NCBI GenBank assembly: GCA_025463135.1
Contig: JAOAPY010000048.1
Span: forward strand, 1-64,000
From: Acidobacteriota bacterium
GTDB taxonomy: Bacteria > Acidobacteriota > Blastocatellia > Pyrinomonadales > Pyrinomonadaceae
Direction: 5' to 3'
DNA: 64,000 nt
Below the pieces are notes generated by a model that was not told the DNA's origin, did no database searches, and worked only from the letters and a program-made list of their open reading frames with translations. Positions 36,372-46,556 of this stretch are shown here, in pieces. Position numbers and translations under genes: made by a program. The stretch's first letter is position 1, and every line of letters starts with the position of its first letter.

Positions 36372-38365
36372 GACACCGCCACTTCCTTTGGTTGCGTGAC
36401 CGGGATAGTGACCACGAAGGTAGTGCCCTCGCCCGGAGTACTGCGAGCGGTGATATTTCCACCGTGGCGGTCCATTATCTTGCGGCAGATGGCGAGACCT
36501 ACTCCGGTCCCCTCGTATTCACCCTTCTTGTGCAGGCGCTGGAACATGGCGAAGATGCGATCGAGATACTTTTCGTCAAAGCCGATGCCGTTATCCTTTA
36601 CCATGATTTGAGTGAGTTGGCCGGCCGGAATGCCGGTTTTGCTCAGGGACTGGCGGCGTCGTTCGTCAAGCTTTTCACTGTAGATGCGAACCACGGGAGG
36701 AACGCCTGCGCGGTAATATTTGAGTGAGTTCCCGATCAGATTCTGTAGCAGTTGCCGCATCTGCACGGGGTCGGCATCGATGATGGGGAGTTCCTCAATC
36801 TCGACGCGCCCGCCGGTCTGCTCGATCAGTGTCTCTAAGTCAGCGCTGACCTCCCTGGCGATCACACCCAGATCTGCGGCGACGAAAGTCTGCGTTTTGG
36901 TCTCAACTCTGGAAAATGTCATCAGGTCGGTGATCAGGATCTGCATCCTGCCCGCAGCATTAAACATCCGTTCAAGATAATCTCGACACTCCTCATCGAG
37001 CGATTCACCGGCTTTTGCTTTGAGCCGATCACCGAAAGCCAGAATCTTACGCAGCGGCTCCTGGAGATCATGCGAAGCAATCTGCGCAAAATCCTGTAAC
37101 TCGGCGTTGCTGCGCACCAACTTGTCGGAGTAGAGTTTTAACTGCTCTTCGGCCCCTTTGCGGTCAGTAATGTCACGCGCCGCGGCGAACACGCCTTGTA
37201 GTCTCCTGTCTCGATCGTAGAAGGTAGTCGCGTTGTAAGACACTACGGTTTCGTTCCCATCTCTGGCGCGCGCGGTGAGCTCATAGTTTGTGACTTTGCC
37301 CTCGTTGAGCACGCGGTGGATGCCCGCCTCAGCTTGACCGGGATCAGTGAAATAGTTTTTGAATGGCGCGCCGATCAACTCGTCACGCGTGGATCCGGTC
37401 AGCGCCTCCGTTTGCTTGTTGACGTCAGTGATGATGCCGCGGGGATCGGTGGCCATCAGAGCGTCGATGTTGGATTCAATGAGTGAACGCGTATAGAACT
37501 GCTGATCGCGCAGCCGCTGATCGAGCGTCTTCCTCTCCTCTTCAGCCTCATGGCGCGCGGTGTTGTCGGTGCCGATCAGGAGGTAGCCGATGATGACGTC
37601 TTGGGCATCGCGCAGCGCGGTGACCGACAGCACTGCCGGAAATCGACTCCTATCCTTGCGGACTTTGGTCAGTTCGTAGATGTCTTCAATTCCGCGGGCG
37701 GCCTTGAACACCAGGGCCTCAAATCCGGGCGCGATTGGGGTGGCAAATTCGCGGCTCAGGGCGGTGGCGCGCTCGATCAATTCAAGGGGATCGTGAATGT
37801 CGACTGCCGTGATTATGTTCACGACTTCGGCAGCCGTGTAGCCCAGCATCCGCTCGGCACCGACGTTGAAAATCTGGATCACGCCATTCGCGTCGGTGGC
37901 GATGCTCGAAAAGTTGACGCTGCTGAAAATGGCGCGCTGTAAAGCCCCTGCTTTGAACAGATCCTCTTCCGCCTGGTCGCGCTCATTGCGCAGACGTGTC
38001 TGTTCCAACGCGCGCTCAACCGCGATTCCCAAGCGCCCAAGCCTGTCTTTAAGCAGATAGTCCGTCGCGCCGTGCTGCATGGCTTCGACGGCGACATCTT
38101 CACCCATTGTTCCAGAAATGAGAATGAAAGGGATATGCAGGCCACTCTTCTGTAAGAGTTCCGCCGCACGCAATCCGGAGAATTGCGGCATCGAATAATC
38201 GGAAAGGATGATGTCAGGCAGGTTTTGTATTTCCGCCAGGAAGTCCACTTCCGTTTCCACACGCTTCCACTCCAGTGAAAATCCGGCGCGCCGTAATTCG
38301 CGGATCATGATCTCTGCGTCCCTCGCCCGGTCTTCCAGGAGGAGAACGTTAATGGGTTTGTTCAT
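36368..38365 (-). CDS. REC-PAS-PAS histidine kinase
   Basis: The 665-residue protein has an N-terminal receiver (LLLEDRARDAE, acceptor D56 in LSDYSMPQFSG, Lys in YLLKDR), a PAS domain of the same type as the repeats in the next kinase (about 135-275), a second PAS (about 285-405), HisKA with His in ASHDLQEPLRKIL and HATPase (DNGIGFDEKYL). The C-terminal half is nearly the same as that of the kinase at 32941-36276, so the two are recent paralogs. It follows the receiver gene at 38388 by 22 bp and overlaps the receiver relic by 4 bp. Confidence 0.95.
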   Translation of the reverse strand: MNKPINVLLLEDRARDAEIMIRELRRAGFSLEWKRVETEVDFLAEIQNLPDIILSDYSMPQFSGLRAAELLQKSGLHIPFILISGTMGEDVAVEAMQHGATDYLLKDRLGRLGIAVERALEQTRLRNERDQAEEDLFKAGALQRAIFSSVNFSSIATDANGVIQIFNVGAERMLGYTAAEVVNIITAVDIHDPLELIERATALSREFATPIAPGFEALVFKAARGIEDIYELTKVRKDRSRFPAVLSVTALRDAQDVIIGYLLIGTDNTARHEAEEERKTLDQRLRDQQFYTRSLIESNIDALMATDPRGIITDVNKQTEALTGSTRDELIGAPFKNYFTDPGQAEAGIHRVLNEGKVTNYELTARARDGNETVVSYNATTFYDRDRRLQGVFAAARDITDRKGAEEQLKLYSDKLVRSNAELQDFAQIASHDLQEPLRKILAFGDRLKAKAGESLDEECRDYLERMFNAAGRMQILITDLMTFSRVETKTQTFVAADLGVIAREVSADLETLIEQTGGRVEIEELPIIDADPVQMRQLLQNLIGNSLKYYRAGVPPVVRIYSEKLDERRRQSLSKTGIPAGQLTQIMVKDNGIGFDEKYLDRIFAMFQRLHKKGEYEGTGVGLAICRKIMDRHGGNITARSTPGEGTTFVVTIPVTQPKEVAVS

Positions 38366-38387
38366 AGGTTGCCTTGGAACGGTCCCG

Positions 38388-38831
38388 TCACTTCGGCTCC
38401 TGGTTGACGAGCAGCCAGTAATGGCCCAACTCGGCCACGGCGGCTGAGAAACCCTCGAAATCCATCGGCTTGACTACGTAGCTGTTGACGCCCAGCTTGT
38501 AGCTTTCGATTACGTCTTGTTCCTCGCGCGATGAAGTCATCACCACCACCGGAATGAGTTTGGTGCGCTCATCGCTGCGGACGGCGCGGAGCACTTCCAG
38601 GCCGTCCACTTTCGGGAGTTTCAGATCCAGCAGTACGACTTTTGGATGGTTGCTCGGGTCGCGGTCAGCGTAAGCGCCAATCCCAAAGATCCAGTTCAGC
38701 GCCTCCTCGCCATCCTTCACGTGAACCACGTTGTTGGCCAGGTTTCGTTTGCGCAGCGTGCGCAACGCCATCTCCGCATCGCGCGGGTTGTCCTCAACCA
38801 GAAGGACTTCAACTTCAGTGTGATTGCTCAT
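38388..38831 (-). CDS. Single-domain response regulator (Rcp1-like)
   Basis: The 147-residue receiver has [12 protein letters not shown], acceptor D69 ([13 protein letters not shown]), TSS switch and Lys in YVVKPM, with the Rcp1-type insertion ([11 protein letters not shown]). It overlaps the upstream membrane kinase gene by ATGA (38828-38831), so the two are translationally coupled and are likely partners. No output domain is present. Confidence 0.95.
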   Translation of the reverse strand: MSNHTEVEVLLVEDNPRDAEMALRTLRKRNLANNVVHVKDGEEALNWIFGIGAYADRDPSNHPKVVLLDLKLPKVDGLEVLRAVRSDERTKLIPVVVMTSSREEQDVIESYKLGVNSYVVKPMDFEGFSAAVAELGHYWLLVNQEPK

Positions 38832-41410
38832 CTGTCGGTTCCTTTTTTTATTGGCAGGGTGAAATAAAAAGTTGCTCCCTGATTGGGTCTTCCTTCGGCC
38901 CAGACTTTACCCCCGTGACGATGGATAACGCGTTGAACCAGCGCTAGCCCCACACCCGTGCCTTCGAATTCCGCCTCGCCGTGCAGCCGCTGGAAGACGC
39001 CAAAAAGTTTGTGACTGTATTTCTCATCGAAGCCGACTCCGTTGTCCTTGACGTAGTAGGTCGTCTCGCCGCCGGCACTCCCACCGCCCACTTCGATGAC
39101 TGGGGACGATTGGTGGCGGGTAAATTTGCCGGCATTGCCGATGAGATTGACAAAAACCTGGCGCAACATGCTTAGGTCACCCTGCGTGGGCGGAAGCGCC
39201 TTCAGTTCGAAGAGCGCGGCAGACTCCGGCGCAGCGCGGTTCAGCTTCTCAAAGACGTCACCCGCCAACGAGGTCATGTCAACAATCTGGCTGTCCATCT
39301 GTTCGCGACCCAGGCGTGAAAATTTCAACAGGTCGTCAATCAACTGGCCCATGCGTGTGGCCTCGCTGCTCACCACATCGAGCAGGCGATTGCCCTCGGC
39401 ATTCAACCGGCCGGCGCAGTCATCCTTGAGCATGCGGACATAGCCGATCACACCGCGCAGCGGGGCGCGCAGGTCGTGGGAGACGGAATAGCTGAACGCC
39501 TCCAGTTCCTTGTTGGCAGCTTCGAGTTGCGAGGTGCGTTCGGCGACACGCTGTTCCAACTCGGCATTGAGTTGGTGGATTTGTGCTTCCGTCCGCTTGC
39601 GTTCTGTGATGTCGTTGAACAGGATGGCGACTTTTCGACTTTCTGGCCCGCCGACCCGGTATGCACACACATCGTAGTGACGACCGAGCGCCTTTGCTTC
39701 GTTCTCAAAGTGCCTCGGCTCACCTGTCAGTGCAATTTCTCCGTAAATTTCAAACCAGTGCTCCTCAAGGTTCGGAGCAAGGTCGCGCATTAATCTCCCT
39801 TGCGCGTTCTGCAACCCGGTTTGCTTTTCAAACGCTGGATTGATTTCCAGGAAGCGGTAATCCACCGGTTTGCCGCCGGCGTCAAAAATCATTTCGATAG
39901 TACAAAACCCTTCAATCAACGTGTCGAACAGGGTTCGATACCGCGCTTCCGACTGGCGGGTTGCCGCTTCCGCCTGCTTGCGCCCGGTGCTGTCGCGCGC
40001 GACTCCATACATCACCAATTCCTCGATGACCGGCGTGACGCTCCACTGGAAAGATCGGTAGGAGCCGTCCTTGCAACGGTAGCGGTTCTCAAACGCAATC
40101 AGCGCCTGGCCGCCGGCAACCTTCTCCGACTCGCGTAGCGAGGCGTCCCGGTCGTCCGGGTGGATGAACTCGATGAATGGTGTGGCCAAAAGCTCCGCCC
40201 TCGTATAGCCGAGTGTTTTCTGCCAGGCCGGGTTCACATCCCTGAAGTAGCCGTCAAAGCCGAGGATGCAGAGCATGTCCTGAGAGAGTGCGAAGAATCG
40301 TTCGCGATCTTCCGCCGCTCGCTTGCGCGCGGTAACCATCGCATTGAATGCGTTTGCGAGCGCACCGAGTTCATCCTCCCGATGAATGTCAACCGTGTCT
40401 AAGTAGTCTCCGGCGCCGATTGCTGAGGCAGCTTGTGTGAGCACTTGGAGTGGTTGGGTGATGCCCCGACTAAGGACGAACGCGCCTGCCATACCAATCA
40501 TGAACACCACGAGATCAGCCAATAGAATGCGTTGCAGGAAGCGGTGGGCCGGAACCAGCAGCGGAAGTTCAGGAAACTCTATTGCCAGGTACCAGGGGGT
40601 CCCAACTATTGGCCGGCCCAGAGCCAGAACTCTATTGCCGTCTCTTGAATATTGCATAACCGCGCTGCTTGACCCCAGATCTGCCCGCGGCTTGGACGTG
40701 ATTCGCTCCAGATCGGTTAAGAGATCTCCGTGAATGTTGCCAATGTACAGGGTGGACTCGCTGCCGAGCAGATCCGTTAACACTTTTGGCGTGGGACTGA
40801 TTTGTATTCGCCGCCACCTGACGAGATAACCGATCGGCTTTCCCGAATCGTCTTGCACGGCGACTACCATTGGAGCTGTGATGACATCTTTAATCACACG
40901 CATCGGACCGGTGATCTTGAATGGATGGATATCAGTGCCTTTGAACTCGGCCTCCAGATTTAGCGGCACCGGCGAAGCACCGTCAGGCACAGTCAAAACG
41001 AGCGCGTGGCTTGTATTCCATAGTTCGATTTGCAGATTATTCTTATCCTGCGGCGTCTCAAGTTGCTGAAGACTCAGTGAAGCGCCGCCTTTTGTCGCCG
41101 CGGAGGGAGATTGAAGGAAGGCCTTAATGGCGGGGTCGTTGGCAGCCGTGACAGTCATAGTAAGCAAGAGATGATTCGACTGCTGAAACAAGATTGCCAA
41201 CTGTTTAGTGAGGTTTTGCAGCCGCTCGCGGCCGACGTCAAGCGAGGACTCCTTCACTCCCATATACGATGCCCCGGTGGTAGCCAGGATGATTCCAAGC
41301 AGTAAGGCGCCGATCAGCAACGGCAAGCGATGCTTTATAGAAATAGCAGATATCGAAAACCGGCTTGGTCGCCTCTTGAATTCAGCGGAAATATTGTGGG
41401 CAATGTTCAT
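38828..41410 (-). CDS. Membrane histidine kinase: sensor, HAMP, PAS, PAS, HisKA, HATPase
   Basis: The 860-residue kinase has a first membrane segment near residues 30-52 ([14 protein letters not shown]), an extracytoplasmic region to about 290 that resembles a double-Cache sensor, a second membrane segment ([18 protein letters not shown]), HAMP ([20 protein letters not shown]), two PAS domains, a coiled coil, HisKA with His in [14 protein letters not shown], and HATPase ([11 protein letters not shown]). It is the only membrane sensor of the minus-strand run and its first intact gene, so it may bring an external signal to the cluster. It overlaps the receiver gene by 4 bp. Confidence 0.94.
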   Translation of the reverse strand: MNIAHNISAEFKRRPSRFSISAISIKHRLPLLIGALLLGIILATTGASYMGVKESSLDVGRERLQNLTKQLAILFQQSNHLLLTMTVTAANDPAIKAFLQSPSAATKGGASLSLQQLETPQDKNNLQIELWNTSHALVLTVPDGASPVPLNLEAEFKGTDIHPFKITGPMRVIKDVITAPMVVAVQDDSGKPIGYLVRWRRIQISPTPKVLTDLLGSESTLYIGNIHGDLLTDLERITSKPRADLGSSSAVMQYSRDGNRVLALGRPIVGTPWYLAIEFPELPLLVPAHRFLQRILLADLVVFMIGMAGAFVLSRGITQPLQVLTQAASAIGAGDYLDTVDIHREDELGALANAFNAMVTARKRAAEDRERFFALSQDMLCILGFDGYFRDVNPAWQKTLGYTRAELLATPFIEFIHPDDRDASLRESEKVAGGQALIAFENRYRCKDGSYRSFQWSVTPVIEELVMYGVARDSTGRKQAEAATRQSEARYRTLFDTLIEGFCTIEMIFDAGGKPVDYRFLEINPAFEKQTGLQNAQGRLMRDLAPNLEEHWFEIYGEIALTGEPRHFENEAKALGRHYDVCAYRVGGPESRKVAILFNDITERKRTEAQIHQLNAELEQRVAERTSQLEAANKELEAFSYSVSHDLRAPLRGVIGYVRMLKDDCAGRLNAEGNRLLDVVSSEATRMGQLIDDLLKFSRLGREQMDSQIVDMTSLAGDVFEKLNRAAPESAALFELKALPPTQGDLSMLRQVFVNLIGNAGKFTRHQSSPVIEVGGGSAGGETTYYVKDNGVGFDEKYSHKLFGVFQRLHGEAEFEGTGVGLALVQRVIHRHGGKVWAEGRPNQGATFYFTLPIKKGTDR

Positions 41411-41430
41411 TATTTCTTTTCAAGGGATTT

Positions 41431-41680
41431 TCAATGTGCGGAAAAAGAAAGAACATGTGGACGAAAAGGGCGGAAGGAACCTAAGTGACCCGGGCATAAG
41501 ACCGCGATCCCGCTCGAAACCGTGAGCTTACGCTCGCCAGTTGTCATCAGAGCATTCGTTGTGCCAAAGGAAGAGTGACCGGCGAGCGCGATGAGAATCT
41601 GCTCCCTTTCATTTCTCATAACAGCTCAACTTCTTTTAGTTGTATGAAGGGCAGGGCCGCCATGAAGGTCGGGCCTTCAT
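41431..41680 (-). pseudogene. Relic of a kinase 3' end joined to a receiver start
   Basis: On the minus strand, about 41680-41616 encodes GPTFMAALPFIQLKEVELL and a stop, matching the end of the nearby kinases ([18 protein letters not shown]). The stop overlaps an ATG by ATGA, and the new frame begins MRNEREQILIALAGHS, like the intact receiver start [16 protein letters not shown]. It then loses similarity and ends at 41431. This is a decayed copy of the kinase/receiver junction seen at 32941-32944, and implies that the cluster was once longer on its upstream side. The rest of 41411-42083 holds only the family A repeat. Confidence 0.65.
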
Positions 41681-41913
41681 CATCCCGCAATCTGAAAGAC
41701 TGTGCAGTCATCATTCCTGGCCCGCTCTGAATGGCCCACGAGGCACACGCAGTGGCGGACTAGGCGGATTTATGATTTGGGCGATTAGGCGATGTGGGCT
41801 CAGAGTTCGGGAAGTGACAAAATCTAAGTGCAAATATTCTTATGTACTTTCCTTAGGCCGTCTGTGCGTTTGCGCACATATGCCAGCAGGAAGATCATAG
41901 GTGCCGGTAGCGT

Positions 41914-41996
41914 GTCAGTTTCGCGGCAAATGTCCGACAAACTTGAGTTTGTCGCGGCGTTACGACAAGCTAAAGCTCATCGGACATCAAACTGAC
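41914..41996. repeat. Nested palindromic repeat (family A), copy 1
   Basis: The outer arms are GTCAGTTT (41914-41921) and AAACTGAC (41989-41996). Inside lie TGTCCGA/TCGGACA and a perfect CGACAAACT-TG-AGTTTGTCG hairpin. A 31-bp stretch (41946-41976) is the exact reverse complement of 54869-54899. It is intergenic, upstream of the relic and about 90 bp from the 3' end of the DUF3494 gene. Confidence 0.8.
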
Positions 41997-42083
41997 CCAC
42001 TACCAGATGAGGGAAGCTCACCGCGCGTTTGGGCCAGGAATTGACCAGCATCACAATCGCCCTCAAGGTTGCTGAACCCGCGG

Positions 42084-43982
42084 CTATTGACACTCAGAGT
42101 TTGAGTGCGTGACTACCGCGCTAAACCTTTGTTGATACTCAGCAGCAGTAATAAACGCGCAGACCATGGAGTGCTGTTTCGTTACATCGCGCAATGGTGC
42201 GCCGTTCACCTGGCCCAGCCAAAAAAGAAAGCCGGCAATGTCTGAGTCACGCCTGAGGTAACCCGCGTATTGTGTAAAGACAAAAGCGCGGTTGTACTCT
42301 GCATTGATGAAGGCAGCGTTGTTGATGGGATTCGTCACGACGTTGTCGTCCGCCAGACGATAAACCACCTTCCCACGTCCGCCGGAAGTGAATAGATCGA
42401 TCAGCGCCTGACGTTGAAAGGTCAGGTTAACGCCAATGTCATTAGTCACCGTTGCCAGTAACGCATCGACGAATGTCGGACCATCACTGGCCGGGTACTT
42501 CGCCAGGAACTCCGGCCGCAAGACGAATGCGTTGGCCAGATCCAACTGCAACTGCGCCAGTTGTGAGCCACCACGAACATGGGCCCGGTCCTTCATGAAC
42601 ACTGAATAGAGAGGAACTTTGTTTTCCTCGCCGGGGTGCAGGGGATCAGGATGAGGGTTAGCCAACGGCTGGCTATTGCCGAATGATTCGCGGTACAGCC
42701 GGTAGACATAAGCTCCCGTTTGCTGGAACTCCTGTTCAAAATAGAAAGCGTTTGAGACGTCAATTCGTTTGGTGTTGATGCACGCCTGGTCATTGCCGCA
42801 CTGGGTTATCTGCCCGGTCCAGAAGGTCGCACCGTTAGCATCCGCGGAACGAGCGAGAAAGTCATGATAGTGCTGGCAAACAAATGTACTGGCATCGTCG
42901 ATAGGTTGCGAGCTTGCCAACACACTGGTGTCGTCGACGATATTCGAAGTCGCAGTACTTTGACTGCCCAGCGCCGCACCAGTGGGATTAACTAAAGTCA
43001 GGTTGACAGCTTCCATGCCTTCGCTGTTATAAGCGTCCTTTGAGTCCAGCACAGTGAATGTCTTACTCACTTCACCGGCCGCGAATGTTACTGTTCCCGC
43101 CCCCAGCGTGTAGTCCGTACGTTGGCGGCCCGTGCCGTCACTGGTCGCAAAATCGACAGTGGCAACACCACTGGTGTCTCCTGTGCGCGTTACCGTAATT
43201 ATGGTAGCTGCACACCCTTCGTCCCCGTTGAAATTCGCCGTGCTGAACTGAATGGTCGTGGGCACTGCATTGACAGCCGTAGAGTCAATGGTCGCAGCGC
43301 CATCGAGCGCAAAGATTCTGCCGGTCGTACTCGCACTGGTAGTCAGCGTAATACTCGTGTCGGCGATAATGTGGCCGCGGAAAACAGTTGATGTACCAAT
43401 CGTCGCAGACGTCCCGACCTGCCAATAGACGTTGTTACCGCGTCCCCCACTACTCATCAGGACTTGGGAACTGCTGGCGGTCGTGAGCGTCGTCCCAATC
43501 TGGAAAACAAAGATCGCGTTCGGATCGCCGCCATCGTTGAGAGTGAGTGTTGCGTTGAGCTGCGCCGAAGTATCAAAACAATAGACGCCCGGACTAAGCG
43601 TGAGAAATCCCGGAGTCTCTCCCAGAATCTTGCCGGTCAAATTATTCGACGAAGGACACGCTTGTCCTTTCAGATTGTTGTAGGCATTACGGGCGCTGGT
43701 TTGGGCCGGCCCGGCAAGAGATCCCACGCCGGAGTATATCTGGCCGTTCTGTACCACGGCCGGCGGAAATCCAGTCACAGCACTGCCGGGGCTGACTCCC
43801 ACATTTCCGGAGATCACGGCCGAGCCGGTAGCGGTTACCGCTGTGCCGCCAAGCACCGCAAAGCTTTGTGCGTTGCCCAGCGGTGGCACGCTTTGAGCGA
43901 GAGCCGGCTGGGATGAGGCGGCAAACAAGAACGCGGCAATCGCAAGGCAGATTGCGGAGAGATACTCATTAAAGCGAATCAT
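42084..43982 (-). CDS. Secreted ice-binding-like protein with Calx-beta and DUF4214 regions
   Basis: The 632-residue protein has a signal peptide (cleavage likely after QPALAQ near residue 30), a DUF3494 ice-binding-like beta-solenoid (about 35-235; FAVLGGTAVTATGSAVISGN, GVYCFDTSAQLNATLTL), a Calx-beta domain (about 245-345; FATSDGTGRQRTDYTLGAGT) and a DUF4214 region (about 365-630; HYHDFLARSADANGATFWTG). DUF3494 proteins bind ice or serve as adhesins; Calx-beta domains bind calcium in some proteins. The combination is typical of surface or exported proteins in Acidobacteriota. AAGGAA precedes the start. It interrupts the run of two-component genes and is not obviously related to them. Confidence 0.9.
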   Translation of the reverse strand: MIRFNEYLSAICLAIAAFLFAASSQPALAQSVPPLGNAQSFAVLGGTAVTATGSAVISGNVGVSPGSAVTGFPPAVVQNGQIYSGVGSLAGPAQTSARNAYNNLKGQACPSSNNLTGKILGETPGFLTLSPGVYCFDTSAQLNATLTLNDGGDPNAIFVFQIGTTLTTASSSQVLMSSGGRGNNVYWQVGTSATIGTSTVFRGHIIADTSITLTTSASTTGRIFALDGAATIDSTAVNAVPTTIQFSTANFNGDEGCAATIITVTRTGDTSGVATVDFATSDGTGRQRTDYTLGAGTVTFAAGEVSKTFTVLDSKDAYNSEGMEAVNLTLVNPTGAALGSQSTATSNIVDDTSVLASSQPIDDASTFVCQHYHDFLARSADANGATFWTGQITQCGNDQACINTKRIDVSNAFYFEQEFQQTGAYVYRLYRESFGNSQPLANPHPDPLHPGEENKVPLYSVFMKDRAHVRGGSQLAQLQLDLANAFVLRPEFLAKYPASDGPTFVDALLATVTNDIGVNLTFQRQALIDLFTSGGRGKVVYRLADDNVVTNPINNAAFINAEYNRAFVFTQYAGYLRRDSDIAGFLFWLGQVNGAPLRDVTKQHSMVCAFITAAEYQQRFSAVVTHSNSECQ

Positions 43983-44276
43983 ACGGGTTTCCTTCTTTTC
44001 GTTAGGACGTTATGACGAGAAAAAAAAGAACAACCCGTTCGGAGTGCGCACTTTGAGGGCGGCACACAAGGTCTAAGGCATTGAGATTCTTTTTAGCGGC
44101 TGCGGCGAACTCTCAGATTGATTTTCTGAAGCTACTTGTCGCGAAGATACAATACGCTTTCAGCAAAAGCCTGTCTGTGCGCATTCACACTTATAGGTCC
44201 TGGTGGACCGCAGCCTCCGGCGTGCCTGGTTGCCGGAGAAGAATCTGAAAGATAATAAATAGTCAGCGCAACGCCT
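43983..44276. other. Upstream region of the DUF3494 gene
   Basis: No gene is apparent. A short dyad (CTCCGGC, ten bases, GCCGGAG) lies near 44214-44237. The promoter of the secreted protein should be here, but I cannot pick a confident one. Confidence 0.4.
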
Positions 44277-44300
44277 GCACGCAGGATGCGTGCGGTCCCA
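44277..44300 (-). repeat. Dispersed hairpin repeat (family B), copy 1
   Basis: On the minus strand it reads TGGGACCGCACGCATCCTGCGTGC, with a GCACGCA/TGCGTGC hairpin. It begins 7 bp after the stop codon of the hybrid kinase gene at 44308. The same sequence follows the stops at 53328 and 61204. Confidence 0.85.
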
Positions 44301-44307
44301 GTGGTTG

Positions 44308-46524
44308 CTAGGTCTTGCGACCGCTTGCCTCAGCCACGCACTTTACCAGCGCCTCAGGTTCTATGGGTTTTGGCAGATGGGCCTGGAATCCGGCCGCGAG
44401 CGCGCGTGCTTTGTCCTGTTGATTGACATAGGCGGTGAGGGCCACGGCCGGAATTTCTTTCGCGCGTTTTGATCTCAGCTTCCTTACTTTCTTTATGAGG
44501 GTGTAACCGTCTTCGTCCGGCATGCCGATATCACTTATGAGCACGTCCGGCTGCCATTCCTTGAACGCCAGCATCGCCGCAGCCGCCGATTCGCTGCAGC
44601 GAACTTCGCCGCCGCAACGCGTCAGTATGGCGCTCACCAAATCACGCGCATCGGATTCATCATCAACCACCAGCACGCGCACGCCCTCGAGTATTTTCGG
44701 GGCATTCAAAGCCTGCCCATTACTTGCCAACTCGCAGTCCGAATTCCCACCCTCTGGAACTACGACTGTCGCGGTGACCGGGAGGTGAACGGTAAAGGTC
44801 GAGCCCTGATCTTTGCCTGGACTCTCAACCGCGACGCTGCCGTTGTGGAGTTCTACCAGATGTCTGACGATGGCCAGTCCCAGGCCCAATCCGCCATGGT
44901 TTCTGGTAGTCGAACCATCGGCCTGACGAAAGCGATCAAAGATGTACGGGATAAATTCCGTGCTGATGCCAACGCCGGTATCACTAACGGCAATGGTAAA
45001 CTCGGGACCAGAGCGTTCAAGTTCGACACGTACGTTGCCTTTCTGAGGCGTAAATTTCATGGCATTGCTGAAAAGGTTCCAGAAGATTTGCTGCAAACGC
45101 GTGGCGTCGCCCTGGATGAAACAATCCTTCGCATGCAAAATCGTTTCGAACTGAATGTCCTTTGTTTCAAACGATGGGCGAAGTGCCTCGACCGCTGCTT
45201 CAATCACCGAGCACAGATTCACCTGACGGTACTCTATCTCGAGTTTGCCGGTGATGATGCGCGAGACGTCCAGCAGATCGTCGATCAGTTGCGACTGTGA
45301 GCGGGCATTGCGCTCGATGGTCTCGAAGGCGCGGGCCATTTGCGAGTCGTCCAGTTTTGAGGTGCGCACCAGGTGACTCCAACCCAGGATCGCCGACAAT
45401 GGCGTGCGCAGTTCATGCGAAAGCACTGCCAGAAACTCGTCCTTGGTCCGGTTAGCCAATTCCGCCTCGGCACGCGCTGCCTGTTCGCGAACCAGCAACT
45501 CGGCACGCTCTCCTTCCGCCTGTTGACGTTCAGATATTTCCAACTGCAATTCGTCGGCATGCTTTTGTGATTTGCTGTAGAGCCTGGCATTCTCGTAGGC
45601 GCTGGCCACCTGGGTCGCCAGCGTCGCCGCCAATCGTTCGTCCGCCTCGGTGAAGTCATCGGCGTTGACTTTATTGAGTAGATAGACCCATCCCCGTACC
45701 CGGCTGGCGGTGACGATCGGGGCACCGAGAAACGAATGGGCCGAATCGGAATTAGATCCGTTATCCGCATTATCATGAAGCAGCGCGTCGGATTCATTCA
45801 GCCGCAGTGGGCGACGTTCGCTAATCAATGAGTTAAGCGCTCGCCACGGAACGGTCTGATCTCCCTTGCCCGTCGGCGTTTCGTCTTCGCCGCAGCGGAA
45901 GAAGTAGCGCAGCGATCGTCCATCGCGGCCCAGAATTCCAATGCCCGCTTCCTGGGCCTCTACAATTCGTCTGGCTGAGCGACAGAAGTTTCTCAACACC
46001 TGTTCCGGATCATGTTCCGAGGTTAACTCTTGTCCGAGGTCTATCAGCATGCCCAGGCGGGCCAGGTTGGCATTCTCAATCTCCAGGTTCTTTTCGCGCA
46101 GCAATTCAGCTTGCCGCTGTACCTCGCGGGTCTTCTTGAACAACTCCACAAACACGGCCACCTTGGAACGCAGCACATCCGGTTCGATCGGCTTCACGAT
46201 ATAGTCGACCGCTCCCAGGGAATACCCCCGGCTCACAAGACGGCCGCCGGTACTGTCCGCCGTCAGAAAAATAATTGGCGTGTTACGCGACTTGTCGCGG
46301 CTGCGAATCAGCGCGGCGGTATCCAGGCCGTCAATACCGGGCATAAAGACGTCAAGCAGGATGACAGCCACCTCGTTGCCTAACAGAAAGCGCAGAGCAT
46401 CATCGCCTGATTCAGCTCTGATAAGGTTCCGATCAGGACCCTGCAGTACTGTCTCCAGCGCCAACAGATTTGTTGGACTGTCGTCAACAATCAGGATATT
46501 AATCTTGTCTTCAGATTCCATCAT
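44308..46524 (-). CDS. Hybrid kinase REC-GAF-HisKA-HATPase-REC
   Basis: The 738-residue protein has an N-terminal receiver (LIVDDSPTN, Asp in ILLDVFMPGIDG, Lys in YIVKPI), a coiled coil, a GAF domain (about 165-315), HisKA with His in [14 protein letters not shown], HATPase (DTGVGIS, GLGLGLAIVR) and a C-terminal receiver (LVVDDESD, Asp in LISDIGMPDEDG, Lys in HLPKPI). It has no membrane segment. It lies 32 bp after the poly-HAMP kinase gene and is probably co-transcribed, so its N-terminal receiver could take phosphate from that kinase. Confidence 0.95.
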   Translation of the reverse strand: MMESEDKINILIVDDSPTNLLALETVLQGPDRNLIRAESGDDALRFLLGNEVAVILLDVFMPGIDGLDTAALIRSRDKSRNTPIIFLTADSTGGRLVSRGYSLGAVDYIVKPIEPDVLRSKVAVFVELFKKTREVQRQAELLREKNLEIENANLARLGMLIDLGQELTSEHDPEQVLRNFCRSARRIVEAQEAGIGILGRDGRSLRYFFRCGEDETPTGKGDQTVPWRALNSLISERRPLRLNESDALLHDNADNGSNSDSAHSFLGAPIVTASRVRGWVYLLNKVNADDFTEADERLAATLATQVASAYENARLYSKSQKHADELQLEISERQQAEGERAELLVREQAARAEAELANRTKDEFLAVLSHELRTPLSAILGWSHLVRTSKLDDSQMARAFETIERNARSQSQLIDDLLDVSRIITGKLEIEYRQVNLCSVIEAAVEALRPSFETKDIQFETILHAKDCFIQGDATRLQQIFWNLFSNAMKFTPQKGNVRVELERSGPEFTIAVSDTGVGISTEFIPYIFDRFRQADGSTTRNHGGLGLGLAIVRHLVELHNGSVAVESPGKDQGSTFTVHLPVTATVVVPEGGNSDCELASNGQALNAPKILEGVRVLVVDDESDARDLVSAILTRCGGEVRCSESAAAAMLAFKEWQPDVLISDIGMPDEDGYTLIKKVRKLRSKRAKEIPAVALTAYVNQQDKARALAAGFQAHLPKPIEPEALVKCVAEASGRKT

Positions 46525-46556
46525 GAAGGTCCATAGCCTGGCGGTTTACAAATGGT

